From UBA2185 sp964564625 (lineage in GTDB: Bacteria > Desulfobacterota > Syntrophia > Syntrophales > UBA2185), in contig CAZMBE010000011.1 of NCBI GenBank assembly GCA_964564625.1, positions 20,450 through 84,449 of the forward strand: a stretch of 64,000 nucleotides of DNA. Direction: 5' to 3'. The position numbers and the translations under genes were made by a program. The notes below the pieces were generated by a model. The model was given only the letters and a program-made list of their open reading frames with translations, ran no database searches and was not told the origin of the DNA. Positions 18,282 through 27,055 of this stretch are shown here, in pieces; positions within the stretch are counted from its first letter, which is position 1, and each line of letters begins with the position of its first letter.

Positions 18282-19502
18282 TTATGTATGATAGTGCGCA
18301 TTAATCTTGATATATTCCAAAGAAAGATCAGAGGCACATACTCTATACGATTTATTCCCCATACCAAGCAGTAAATGCACCATTATTTCTTTTCTTGTCA
18401 TGATTTCTTCCAGTTCTTTCTCACACCCCTCGGTTCGGCATCCGTTAGTAAATACCGGAATATTTTCAATGTACAGCGTAAGGGTATCAATAGGGAATTG
18501 TACCCCGGCGGAACCGGCAGCGGCGATAATTCTCCCCCAGTTGGGATCACAACCATAGAATGCCGTTTTCACAAGATTAGAGTTGGCAATGGCATAGGCA
18601 ATCCTTTTCGCGTCTTCAATTGATTTTGCCTTATCAATGAAAATGTCTATAACCTTTGTCGCCCCTTCACCATCCCTGACCATATGCCGTGAAAGATCAG
18701 ACATGACATGGAAAAGCATTTCCTTAAACAAAGATGTATTCGCAGAATATGATCTAAGTTGTTTGTTTCCGGCAATGCCATTTGCTAATATTATGGCTGT
18801 ATCATTTGTGCTCATGCATCCATCAACTGTTATGGCATTGAAACTTCTGTCTGCGGCCTCCTTAAATACTGTTTTAAGAATACGAGAATCTATATCCGCA
18901 TCGGTTATTACAAATGCAAGCATGGTTGCCATATGAGGTTCTATCATGCCTGCCCCTTTCGCAACACCGCACACGGTTATTGCCTTCGAACCGATGATTC
19001 CCTTCTGACACGCTATTTTAGGGAATTTATCCGTTGTCATTATTGCTTCGGCGGCGAGAGGAAGTCCATCTTGGCGCAAACCATTCACAAGTTCTCTCAT
19101 GCCTATGCTGATATTCTCTAAGGGAAGCCTATGTCCTATTACACCGGTAGATGCCACAAGCACAAGGTCATCATCAACATTCAGAGCCTCGGAAGCACTT
19201 CTAGACATAGCTACTGCGTCATAATATCCAGAGGAGCCAGTGGCTGCATTTGCGTTCCCGCTGTTTGCCACAATTGCCTGAGCCATACCTGTTTTCATCC
19301 TTTCCATATCGAGGAGGACAGGTGCTGCTTTCAGGCAATTTTTCGTAAATAAAGCTGACGCCTTTGCCGGGACAGTGGAAAATATCAAGGCAAGATCCTT
19401 CATGCCATCCTGCTTAATGCCCGTATGAATGCCGTTGGCAAGAAAACCGGGTACAGCAAATGTTTCTTTATTCTGAGTCATAATATATGTATAATCTCCC
19501 AT
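18282..19502 (-). CDS. argJ: bifunctional ornithine acetyltransferase / N-acetylglutamate synthase
   Basis: ArgJ transfers acetyl from N-acetylornithine to glutamate, recycling the acetyl group in arginine synthesis; some forms also use acetyl-CoA. It is a self-cleaving N-terminal nucleophile enzyme. The cleavage site lies in KGAGMIEPHMATML, between Ala and Thr, with Thr about residue 193 becoming the nucleophile. The start is uncertain: ATG at 19502 (406 residues, eight bases after the secA stop) is used; ATG at 19481 is also possible because the only GGGAG lies between them. No other arg gene is in the window, so whether it is mono- or bifunctional cannot be judged by context. Confidence 0.93.
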   Translation of the reverse strand: MGDYTYIMTQNKETFAVPGFLANGIHTGIKQDGMKDLALIFSTVPAKASALFTKNCLKAAPVLLDMERMKTGMAQAIVANSGNANAATGSSGYYDAVAMSRSASEALNVDDDLVLVASTGVIGHRLPLENISIGMRELVNGLRQDGLPLAAEAIMTTDKFPKIACQKGIIGSKAITVCGVAKGAGMIEPHMATMLAFVITDADIDSRILKTVFKEAADRSFNAITVDGCMSTNDTAIILANGIAGNKQLRSYSANTSLFKEMLFHVMSDLSRHMVRDGEGATKVIDIFIDKAKSIEDAKRIAYAIANSNLVKTAFYGCDPNWGRIIAAAGSAGVQFPIDTLTLYIENIPVFTNGCRTEGCEKELEEIMTRKEIMVHLLLGMGNKSYRVCASDLSLEYIKINAHYHT

Positions 19503-19510
19503 AACATAAT

Positions 19511-22027
19511 TTATCCGCAACACTTCTTGAACTTTTTTCCGCTCCCGCATGGGCAGGGATCATTTCTTCCAACTTTTTTAGCATCTTTCTTCACAGTTGA
19601 TGACTGAGCCATTTCTTCCCCACGGCTCAGCACATACTCACGGCTGGCCCTCTCCTGCATCTCATCAATTTCTTCCTCGCGCTGGATCCTTACGATACAT
19701 AACTTTTCGAGGGTATCTTCTTTAACTCGATGGATCATATCCATAAACATTTCATAACCCTCTTTCTGATATTCCCTGACGGGATCCTTCTGACCATATC
19801 CTCTAAGACCGATACCCTCCTTCAGGTGATCCATACTGAGAAGATGGTCCTTCCAGTGTGTATCAATAGACTGCAGCATGATGACTTTCATGAGATAGTC
19901 CATGAGTGGTTTACCATATTCATGTTCTTTACTTTGAAGCAGCGTTTTTACTCCCGAAATGACAGTTTCCTTTATGCCTTCTGTTCCTACATTGTCAACT
20001 CTCTCAGTGAGATTCATTCGGAGGGAAAATTGTCTAAATATGCGATCATCGAGACCCTTGAGGTTCCATTCCTCAGGATGAGACTTCTCGTCCATATATT
20101 CCAGGATCAGTTCTTCCACAATCTCTTCCAACATATCATCGATATCAACTGATAAATCCTCCCCTTTCAGCACCCTCTTTCTTTGTTCATAAATAACCTG
20201 CCTCTGCCTATTCATTACGTCATCAAATTCGAGGAGGTGCTTACGAATATCGAAATTATGGGATTCTACCCTTTTTTGCGCATTCTCTATGGCCTTGGAA
20301 ATGAGCTTATGCTCAATAGGCTGATTCTCTTCCATACCGATCCGGTCCATAATGGATGAAATTCTTTCGGCACCAAATATCCTGAGAAGATCGTCCTCGA
20401 GAGCAAGATAAAATCGAGAAGAGCCCATGTCTCCCTGGCGTCCAGATCTCCCCCTGAGCTGGTTGTCGATGCGACGGCTTTCATGTCTTTCCGTACCGAG
20501 GATATGCAATCCCCCGAGCTCTGCTACTCCATCACCGAGCTTTATATCAGTACCTCGACCAGCCATATTTGTCGATATCGTTACCATGCCAGGCTGCCCT
20601 GCCTGGGCAATAATTTCAGCCTCTTTCTCATGATGCTTCGCGTTCAGAACATGATGCTTGATTCCGGTTCGTGAAAGATATCTGCTTAAGAGTTCAGATT
20701 TTTCAATGGATATAGTACCAACAAGGACAGGTCTTTTTTGCTTGTGCAGTGCTTTAATCTCATCAATAACGGCATTAAACTTTTCCGCTTCTGTTTTGTA
20801 AATTATATCGGGATTGTCCACTCTGATCATCGGCATATTTGTCGGAATTACCACAACGTCTAGGTTGTAAATCTTCTTAAATTCAGCCGCTTCTGTATCG
20901 GCTGTTCCTGTCATGCCGGCCAGTTTCTTATACATCCTAAAGTAGTTTTGGAACGTTATTGATGCAAGTGTCTGGTTTTCTCTCTCTATTGTTACCTTCT
21001 CCTTAGCTTCCAGGGCTTGATGCAAACCATCACTGTAACGTCTTCCCGGCATGACCCTCCCCGTAAATTCGTCAACGATTATGACTTTGCCTTCTTTGAC
21101 CAGATAATCCACATCACGCTTAAAAAGCGCATGCGCTTTCAGCGCCTGGTTAACATGATGAAGGATCTCCATGTTTCTTGGTTCAAAGAGATTCTGAACT
21201 TTCAGATAATTCTCTACATGTGCGACACCCTCTTCCGTTAAAACAACGGTACGGCTTTTTTCATCGATAGTGTAATCCTTGTCTTTTCTCAGTCTTGGTA
21301 TTACCTGGTTGATTCTATAGTACTTATCCGTAGACTCTTCCGATGGGCCCGAAATTATAAGCGGAGTTCTCGCCTCATCAATGAGGATACTGTCTACCTC
21401 ATCAACAATGGCATAGTTAAAGTCGCGCTGCACATAATCATCAAGGCTGAACTTCATATTATCGCGGAGGTAGTCGAAACCAAACTCATTATTTGTGCCA
21501 TACGTTATGTCTGCCCGATATGCACCCCTTCTTTCGTGATCATCCATGCCATGAACAATGACACCGACAGTGAGGCCGAGGAATTTATAAATGGGACCCA
21601 TCCACTCAGCATCTCTCTTTGCCAGATAATCATTTACTGTAACCAAATGACATCCTTCTCCTGTAAGAGCGTTTAAATAAAGTGGCATGGTTGCCGCAAG
21701 TGTTTTCCCCTCGCCCGTTTTCATCTCGGCGATCTTCCCTTCGTGAAGCACCAAACCCCCGATTATTTGAACATCAAATGGTCTCATGAGTAATGTTCGT
21801 CTGGCAGCCTCTCTCACAACAGCAAATGCTTCGATCAGTAAATCATCAACTTCAGATCCATTTTTTAATTTCTCCTTGAAGTATGATGTTTTTGCTCTCA
21901 GCTCTCCATCGCTTAAGGTTGCAATGGCTGATTCAAGATTATTTATTTCTTCAAGGATAAAAGACAGTCGCTTTAATTCTCGATCATTTTTATTGCCAAT
22001 TACCTTTTCTAAAAGTGAAGAAAGCAT
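19511..22027 (-). CDS. secA: preprotein translocase ATPase SecA
   Basis: SecA is the motor that pushes unfolded proteins through SecYEG. The 838-residue protein has Walker A in MKTGEGKTLAATMP, the DEAD-type box in VDEVDSILIDEARTPLIISG, the preprotein cross-linking domain, the second helicase domain (TNMAGRGTDIKLG, LRGRSGRQGD) and a C-terminal zinc motif CPCGSGKKFKKCCG that binds SecB or lipids. The ATG follows a GGGG ribosome site that begins immediately after the T tract of an intrinsic terminator, see that entry. Confidence 0.98.
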   Translation of the reverse strand: MLSSLLEKVIGNKNDRELKRLSFILEEINNLESAIATLSDGELRAKTSYFKEKLKNGSEVDDLLIEAFAVVREAARRTLLMRPFDVQIIGGLVLHEGKIAEMKTGEGKTLAATMPLYLNALTGEGCHLVTVNDYLAKRDAEWMGPIYKFLGLTVGVIVHGMDDHERRGAYRADITYGTNNEFGFDYLRDNMKFSLDDYVQRDFNYAIVDEVDSILIDEARTPLIISGPSEESTDKYYRINQVIPRLRKDKDYTIDEKSRTVVLTEEGVAHVENYLKVQNLFEPRNMEILHHVNQALKAHALFKRDVDYLVKEGKVIIVDEFTGRVMPGRRYSDGLHQALEAKEKVTIERENQTLASITFQNYFRMYKKLAGMTGTADTEAAEFKKIYNLDVVVIPTNMPMIRVDNPDIIYKTEAEKFNAVIDEIKALHKQKRPVLVGTISIEKSELLSRYLSRTGIKHHVLNAKHHEKEAEIIAQAGQPGMVTISTNMAGRGTDIKLGDGVAELGGLHILGTERHESRRIDNQLRGRSGRQGDMGSSRFYLALEDDLLRIFGAERISSIMDRIGMEENQPIEHKLISKAIENAQKRVESHNFDIRKHLLEFDDVMNRQRQVIYEQRKRVLKGEDLSVDIDDMLEEIVEELILEYMDEKSHPEEWNLKGLDDRIFRQFSLRMNLTERVDNVGTEGIKETVISGVKTLLQSKEHEYGKPLMDYLMKVIMLQSIDTHWKDHLLSMDHLKEGIGLRGYGQKDPVREYQKEGYEMFMDMIHRVKEDTLEKLCIVRIQREEEIDEMQERASREYVLSRGEEMAQSSTVKKDAKKVGRNDPCPCGSGKKFKKCCG

Positions 22028-22039
22028 TTTCCAACCCCT

Positions 22040-22065
22040 AAAAAAAAACCGGTATATACCGGGAA
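22040..22065 (-). terminator. intrinsic terminator between M23 peptidase gene and secA
   Basis: On the minus strand a self-complementary CCGGTATATACCGG stem is followed by an uninterrupted run of eight T residues. It starts about 60 bases past the M23 stop codon and ends a few bases before the secA ribosome site. It should end most M23 transcripts. Being so close to secA, it could also act as an attenuator for read-through into secA. Confidence 0.75.
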
Positions 22066-22121
22066 TTGTAATTTCTCTGTGTGTAATCTCTCGATCTTGT
22101 GTTAAGGACCGGGAACTGAAA

Positions 22122-23027
22122 TTAATTCAAATACCGTCTGGGATTTATCGGCACACCGTTCAAGAACACAGAATAATGAAGATGATAACCTGTGCTGCGA
22201 CCTGTATTTCCGACATAACCGATCAGATCTCCCCGCTTCACAATAGCCCCTTGAGTTAGGACACTTCTGAAAAGGTGGCCATACAAAGTCGACATACCGT
22301 ATCCATGATCTATTTTAACAGCATTCCCCGTTTCTCGATCAAAAAATACCTCGCTCACTATGCCGTCAGCAGGTGCTGTTACCTGTACACCCGCTTGCGC
22401 TGCGATATCAATTCCTTTATGAAATTCCCTCGCTCCGCCGAAAGGTGATGCTCTGTAGCCAAACTCTGATGTAACCCATCCCTGAACAGGCCACATAGAT
22501 GGTGTAGCAGCAATTATGGATCTCTGTTTTTTCAAATACTTCATTAATTCATAAAAACTTTTTTCCTGTTCATTTGCATCTTTTGTGAGTTGATCAACAT
22601 CTTGATGAATTTTTGCTATTATAATCTTTTGATCTGTCCCGGTACCCGATTTAAACCGCATTTCTTCATTACTTGCACCACCGATACCAAGAAGTTGTCC
22701 TTTATAGCGATTATCTTCAACATTTGCCATTGTCCTTATATTTTTATCGAGCTGATTGAGTTCATCCATTTTCATAGAAAAAATGTTAACTTTTTCAACC
22801 AATGCGCCGATTTCCACTTTCTGTTCTATCGCTTGTTTTCTTAATCTTTCCAGCTCAATTCTTTCTCTTTTTATTGTAATATAATCAAAATATATATACA
22901 TGGAAGACAGGAGAATAATTACCGTACAACATGCAAGGCCCTTTAAAAGACTACTCGAAAGTATAAATTTCCTTACAGCACTTTTTTTCTTGGGGATTAT
23001 CAGGAAGGTATAAAAATTTTGAGACAT
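22122..23027 (-). CDS. membrane-anchored M23 (LytM) peptidase
   Basis: A 301-residue protein with a short cytoplasmic N-terminus, one transmembrane segment (about 25-46), a coiled-coil stretch (about 50-130) and a C-terminal M23/LytM domain (about 185-301). The zinc ligands are visible in FHKGIDIAA (H-x3-D) and YHLHYSV (H-x-H), so it is probably an active peptidoglycan endopeptidase or an amidase activator. It has a good promoter (23066-23095) and its own terminator, so it looks monocistronic. An M23 gene just upstream of secA is a recurrent arrangement in Deltaproteobacteria. Its substrate is unknown. Confidence 0.92.
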   Translation of the reverse strand: MSQNFYTFLIIPKKKSAVRKFILSSSLLKGLACCTVIILLSSMYIYFDYITIKRERIELERLRKQAIEQKVEIGALVEKVNIFSMKMDELNQLDKNIRTMANVEDNRYKGQLLGIGGASNEEMRFKSGTGTDQKIIIAKIHQDVDQLTKDANEQEKSFYELMKYLKKQRSIIAATPSMWPVQGWVTSEFGYRASPFGGAREFHKGIDIAAQAGVQVTAPADGIVSEVFFDRETGNAVKIDHGYGMSTLYGHLFRSVLTQGAIVKRGDLIGYVGNTGRSTGYHLHYSVFLNGVPINPRRYLN

Positions 23028-23065
23028 CTCTATTCCTTTTAATATCCTAACATGAGTGAAAAGAA

Positions 23066-23095
23066 ATTTTAAGCTGTATTCATACCAAAAGTCAA
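23066..23095 (-). promoter_or_regulatory. sigma-70-type promoter for the M23 peptidase gene
   Basis: On the minus strand, TTGACT (5 of 6 to consensus) is separated by 18 bases from TAAAAT (5 of 6). The expected transcript start is about 32 bases before the ATG of the M23 gene at 23027. It lies in the divergent gap shared with the EF-G paralogue. Confidence 0.6.
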
Positions 23096-23126
23096 GGAGA
23101 GTTTCTTTACTTTACAGAAAATTGAC

Positions 23127-23156
23127 TTGACTTTGCAGGGAGTAATAAGCTACACA
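23127..23156 (+). promoter_or_regulatory. possible promoter for the EF-G paralogue
   Basis: TTGACT, an 18-base spacer and a poor TACACA -10 element are found about 50 bases before the ATG at 23207. A second, overlapping TTGACT starts five bases earlier. The -10 match is weak, so this is only a candidate. Confidence 0.3.
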
Positions 23157-23206
23157 CCGCGTTGATGATGAATATTTGTTACTGGTAATCGTAGAAAGGA
23201 GTTCCA

Positions 23207-25282
23207 ATGGCAAAATTTGAATCTAATGTGTTAAGAAATGTGGCAATTGTAGGGCACGGGGCAACCGGAAAGACGTCTCTATGTGAGGCTCTACTTTACA
23301 TCGCCGGCAAAACAGATCGTCCAGGAAGGGTTGACGAGGGTACTTCCAGCATGGACTTTGAGCCAGAAGAACAGAAACGGCGTATCTCAATTAGTGCCGC
23401 CACAAATTTCTTTGAATGGGAAAAACACAAAATTACTATTCTTGACACACCAGGGGATTCCAATTTTGCATACGATACCAGAAATTGTCTACGTATTACA
23501 GATGGTATAATAATAGTAATTGATGCCGTAGGTGGTGTTGAATTTCAAACCGAAAAGGTCTGGGAATACGCCAATGAGTTCAAGCTTCCCCGCATCATGT
23601 TTATCAACAGAATGGACCGCGAAAGAGCTGATTTTGGAAAAAGCATCGAAAGTATCATGAACCGTCTTGGAAAAAAAGCAACTCCTCTATTCCTTCCCAT
23701 CGGTGCGGAGGATTCTTTTAAGGGCGTAGTTGACCTTATTCAAAAAAAAGCCTTGATCTTTGATAACCTGAAGGGGACATACAAAGCGACAGACATACCG
23801 TCAGATATGGTAGACACCGTTGCAAAATTCCGGGAGAATATGGTTGAAGACATCGCGGAATCCGATGATGCGTTGATGGATAAATACCTTGATACAGGAG
23901 AGCTTAGTCATGACGAGCTGACAGCAGGTCTCAGGAAAAGTGTAATTGCCGGCACTCTCATTCCTGTAGTATGCGGTTCTGCATTGAAGAACATTGGTAT
24001 TACACCCTTAATTGATTTAATTGTAAACGTTCTGCCCTCTCCTTTAGATCGTGGCCCGGTCACTGGAAAAAAACCAGGTACAGATGACACGGAGATAAGA
24101 AATCCTGATGAATCTGACCCTTTCTCCGCGATAGTCTTTAAGACCATTGCTGATCCGTACGCCGGCAGATTAACATTATTTCGGACTTTTTCTGGAACGG
24201 TCAGCGCTGATTCAACATTTTATAATTCAAAGCGCAAAATCACAGAAAGGTTTGGAAATATATTTTTTCTAGAGGGTAAAAATCAGAAATCAGTTGAATC
24301 TCTCGTGCCTGGTGATATTGCTGCAGTGGCTAAATTAAAAGAAACCGTGACGGGCGATACGATATGCAATGAAAAATCTCCTGTTGTTTTTGAAAAGGTT
24401 ATACCTCCTCCGCCCATCATGTCCTTTGCTGTCAGTCCCAAGAGCAGGGGAGATGAGGAAAAGATCGTTTCATCAATCAATAGGATAATAGAGGAAGATC
24501 CTACTCTGACATTTCACCGGGATGAACAGACTAAGGAAATGATCCTATCCGGTATGGGACAGGTTCATATCGAAGTTTCCGTAGAAAAAATGAAGCGGAA
24601 ATTCGGTGTGGAAGTAACCTTAAAAACTCCTAAAGTGCCTTACAAGGAAACAATCAAGGGGAAAACAAATGTTCAGGGCAAATATAAGAAACAGTCCGGC
24701 GGTCGCGGACAATTCGGTGATTGCTGGCTCGATATTGAACCATTGCCAAGAGGCGGGGGTTTTGACTTTGTGGATAAAATTGTCGGTGGTGTTATTCCTC
24801 AACAGTATCGGCCTGCAGTGGAAAAGGGAATTGTCGAAGCAATGGGGGAAGGTGTTGTCGCCGGATACCCTGTTGTTGATGTCAAAGTTTCATTAGTAGA
24901 CGGATCTTACCACACGGTTGACTCATCTGAAATGGCTTTTAAAATAGCTGGTTCTCTTGGCTTTAAAAAAGGTGTTCTTGCGTGTCAGCCGGTTCTTCTC
25001 GAACCCATCGTCAATATAGACATTGAGATACCAGATGAGTATATGGGTGATGTCATTGGCGATCTGAACGGGCGGCGCGGTAAAGTCCTTGGAATGGAAT
25101 CAAAAGGGGTCAACAGAATCATAAAAGGCCAGGTGCCTCTTGCAGAAATTCTCAGGTACGCACCTGATCTTCGCTCTATGACCAGCGGCAGAGGGACATT
25201 CACATATGAACACTCTCATTACGAAGAAGTTCCTTCATTCATCGCAGAGAAGGTCATTGCCGAGTCGAAAAAGGAACAATAA
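23207..25282 (+). CDS. elongation factor G-like GTPase (EF-G paralogue)
   Basis: A 691-residue translational GTPase with the full EF-G domain order: G domain (1 to about 275), domain II, III, IV and V. The G motifs differ from canonical EF-G: GHGATGKTS for G1, DTPGDSNF for G3 and NRMD for G4, where housekeeping EF-G has AHIDAGKTT, DTPGHVDF and NKMD. The G3 histidine of canonical DTPGH is therefore Asp here. This marks it as an EF-G2/FusA2-type paralogue, common in Deltaproteobacteria beside a normal fusA elsewhere. It may act in translocation, ribosome recycling or another ribosome function. AAAGGAG precedes the ATG. It is followed after three bases by the mog-type gene. Confidence 0.88.
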   Translation: MAKFESNVLRNVAIVGHGATGKTSLCEALLYIAGKTDRPGRVDEGTSSMDFEPEEQKRRISISAATNFFEWEKHKITILDTPGDSNFAYDTRNCLRITDGIIIVIDAVGGVEFQTEKVWEYANEFKLPRIMFINRMDRERADFGKSIESIMNRLGKKATPLFLPIGAEDSFKGVVDLIQKKALIFDNLKGTYKATDIPSDMVDTVAKFRENMVEDIAESDDALMDKYLDTGELSHDELTAGLRKSVIAGTLIPVVCGSALKNIGITPLIDLIVNVLPSPLDRGPVTGKKPGTDDTEIRNPDESDPFSAIVFKTIADPYAGRLTLFRTFSGTVSADSTFYNSKRKITERFGNIFFLEGKNQKSVESLVPGDIAAVAKLKETVTGDTICNEKSPVVFEKVIPPPPIMSFAVSPKSRGDEEKIVSSINRIIEEDPTLTFHRDEQTKEMILSGMGQVHIEVSVEKMKRKFGVEVTLKTPKVPYKETIKGKTNVQGKYKKQSGGRGQFGDCWLDIEPLPRGGGFDFVDKIVGGVIPQQYRPAVEKGIVEAMGEGVVAGYPVVDVKVSLVDGSYHTVDSSEMAFKIAGSLGFKKGVLACQPVLLEPIVNIDIEIPDEYMGDVIGDLNGRRGKVLGMESKGVNRIIKGQVPLAEILRYAPDLRSMTSGRGTFTYEHSHYEEVPSFIAEKVIAESKKEQ

Positions 25283-25285
25283 TAA

Positions 25286-25777
25286 ATGGTCATTTACGCG
25301 GGTGTTATAACCATTAGCGATAAAGGCTCCCGTGGGGAACGCGAGGATTTAAGTGGTAAGGAAATTATCACGTTGTTGAAGGATATAAATGTTGTGATCG
25401 CCCATTCCAAGATAATCCCAGATGAAAAAAAAATAATTTGCGATACTTTGATTGATTATGCTGATAAAAAGACACTTGCTCTAATTATAACCACAGGTGG
25501 CACCGGTGTGAGTCCCAGAGATGTAACACCAGATGCAACACTCGAAGTTATAGATAAAGAAATACCGGGTATGGCTGAAGCGATGCGACGGGAAAGCGCT
25601 GTACTAACACCACACGCAATGATATCACGCGCCGTCGTCGGTATTAGAGGCAACTCTCTGATCGTGAATCTCCCTGGCTCTCCTAGAGCTGTCCGGGAAA
25701 ACCTCACGGTTCTCTTGCCTGCACTGAAACATACAATTGAAAAAATCAGAGGGGATAACTCTGAATGTGCATCTTGA
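25286..25777 (+). CDS. molybdopterin adenylyltransferase family protein (MogA/MoaB)
   Basis: A 163-residue member of the MogA/MoaB fold, which activates molybdopterin with ATP before metal insertion. The family motif TTGGTGVSPRDVTPDAT and the C-terminal LPGSPRAV are intact. Length fits both MogA and MoaB, and sequence alone does not separate them. It starts three bases after the EF-G-like gene, so they probably share a transcript. Its 3' end overlaps the convergent Mut7-C gene by 32 bases. No other molybdenum cofactor gene is in the window. Confidence 0.9.
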   Translation: MVIYAGVITISDKGSRGEREDLSGKEIITLLKDINVVIAHSKIIPDEKKIICDTLIDYADKKTLALIITTGGTGVSPRDVTPDATLEVIDKEIPGMAEAMRRESAVLTPHAMISRAVVGIRGNSLIVNLPGSPRAVRENLTVLLPALKHTIEKIRGDNSECAS

Positions 25778-26213
25778 GGTGGTACTGAGCTTTCTCAATA
25801 TGTGTGCCACGCCAGAAAACACGTTTGCAGTGTAAACACATACGAAATTCATTATGACTGGCAAATATATAGTCTGGAACCATTCCAGAAATCTCTTCTT
25901 TTTCTACCTCCATTAATTTTTCATTACATCTCACACAGATGCTGAACATACGTTCAGATTCCGGAACAAAGGGCAGTTTGTCCATAATCTCCACAAGCTG
26001 CTCAAATACAGTATCACTTTGAATCATAACGCCCCCCCCCGGAGACAGTCCTCTGAGTATAGCTTTTTTTCTTGTCAGGGCAACTCTACCCTCTCTCTCG
26101 GCCTTTCTAAGAAATGCCCTATCTGCATTTTCTGGATAGAATACAGTATTATACCCTAATATTCGCAGCCATTTGGCTAATTTTCCCAGATTCACATCTG
26201 CTATAAATTTCAC
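25746..26213 (-). CDS. Mut7-C RNase-like domain protein with zinc ribbon
   Basis: A 155-residue protein of the Mut7-C family: a PIN-like nuclease fold followed by a zinc ribbon. The N-terminus KFIADVNLGKLAKWLRILGY is the family signature, with acidic residues suited to metal binding. The ribbon has C-x2-C pairs in ICVRCNEKL and CLHCKRVFW. A role in RNA cleavage is inferred from the fold; substrates are unknown. A run of nine G residues on the coding strand (26032-26040) encodes part of SPGGGV, see findings. The last 32 bases overlap the end of the mog-type gene on the other strand. Confidence 0.85.
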   Translation of the reverse strand: MKFIADVNLGKLAKWLRILGYNTVFYPENADRAFLRKAEREGRVALTRKKAILRGLSPGGGVMIQSDTVFEQLVEIMDKLPFVPESERMFSICVRCNEKLMEVEKEEISGMVPDYIFASHNEFRMCLHCKRVFWRGTHIEKAQYHLKMHIQSYPL

Positions 26214-26245
26214 TTATAAAATCTACTTACAAAATTCTGCTATTG

Positions 26246-26557
26246 TTACTCGCTGAGATTTTTTTGTTCCTCATCGACAACAAGTTCTTTCTTACTATCT
26301 CTTACCTCTCTTCTAAGCTCCCTTACTGTTTTATTTAATTTATTTATTGTTCTATTGAGTCTAAATCTCTCTACGATGCCCATAAACCCTGTAAAAATGA
26401 CACCCACAAGAAATGCTATAAAAACTAGCATATAGGTGGGTATAGCCACATTTATAAGATCATAGTATTTCAAGCTGATTGGCAATGTATTCTCCAGAGA
26501 AAATGTAATGATGAAAAGCATGAGCAGCACAAGAATAATCGTATAGATAACCTTCAT
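26246..26557 (-). CDS. LapA-domain (DUF1049) small membrane protein
   Basis: A 103-residue protein from the ATG at 26557, chosen because GGAGG lies seven bases upstream and it follows the HIT gene stop by one base; the frame is open further upstream. It has two transmembrane segments (about 3-22 and 41-65, counted from this start) and a basic, coiled-coil cytoplasmic tail. The hydrophobic pattern with SLENTLPISLKYY between the helices fits the LapA/DUF1049 family, which in E. coli acts with LapB in control of LPS synthesis. Whether that role holds here is unknown, since no lapB-like gene adjoins it. Confidence 0.75.
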   Translation of the reverse strand: MKVIYTIILVLLMLFIITFSLENTLPISLKYYDLINVAIPTYMLVFIAFLVGVIFTGFMGIVERFRLNRTINKLNKTVRELRREVRDSKKELVVDEEQKNLSE

Positions 26558-26558
26558 T

Positions 26559-27044
26559 TCATACCTCCACACAATACTTTTTAAAATGCGGCAGAAGAAG
26601 CTCACACGTTTTGTAAATCTCTTCCGGAATTACGCGGACATCACCTACAACGCTCATGAAGTTTGTATCACCAATCCACCTCGGTACTATATGCACATGA
26701 ATATGATCGTCTATACCGGCACCGGCTGCCTTTCCAAGATTTATGCCTATATTAAAACCATCCGGGTGTATTGCCGATTTCAAAACCCTCACCGAAATAT
26801 CCTGAAGATTAAATATCTCCAGTCTTTCTTCCGGAAGGAGATCTTCCAGTTGGCTTATGTGCCTGAAGGGCACAATCATAAGATGACCGCTTATATAGGG
26901 ATATCGATTCATCATGACAAACGCGTTTTTCCCTTCAAAAAGCACGAGATCATGACATCTGATTGAGTCTTTGCAAAAAATGCAGCCAGCCGGCTTTTCG
27001 CTCATTATAAATTCCATTCTCCAGGGTGCGTATAACTTTTCCAT
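26559..27044 (-). CDS. HIT-family nucleotide hydrolase/phosphorylase
   Basis: A 161-residue histidine-triad protein. The catalytic triad is HIHVHIVPRW (H114, H116, H118). The N-terminal APWRMEFI with a CIFC cysteine pair at 21-24 resembles bacterial and archaeal Ap4A-type HIT proteins, which often keep a zinc site there. It probably cleaves dinucleoside polyphosphates or AMP-linked compounds. It lies between the YfcE-like gene (11-base gap) and the LapA-like gene (1-base gap), so these three are likely cotranscribed. Confidence 0.92.
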   Translation of the reverse strand: MEKLYAPWRMEFIMSEKPAGCIFCKDSIRCHDLVLFEGKNAFVMMNRYPYISGHLMIVPFRHISQLEDLLPEERLEIFNLQDISVRVLKSAIHPDGFNIGINLGKAAGAGIDDHIHVHIVPRWIGDTNFMSVVGDVRVIPEEIYKTCELLLPHFKKYCVEV

Positions 27045-27055
27045 TTAACGAAACC

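Noticed and set aside
21786..22259. 157-codon plus-strand frame opposite secA and the M23 gene
   Set aside because: Spans the end of one real gene and the start of another on the opposite strand, crossing a terminator; no protein pattern.
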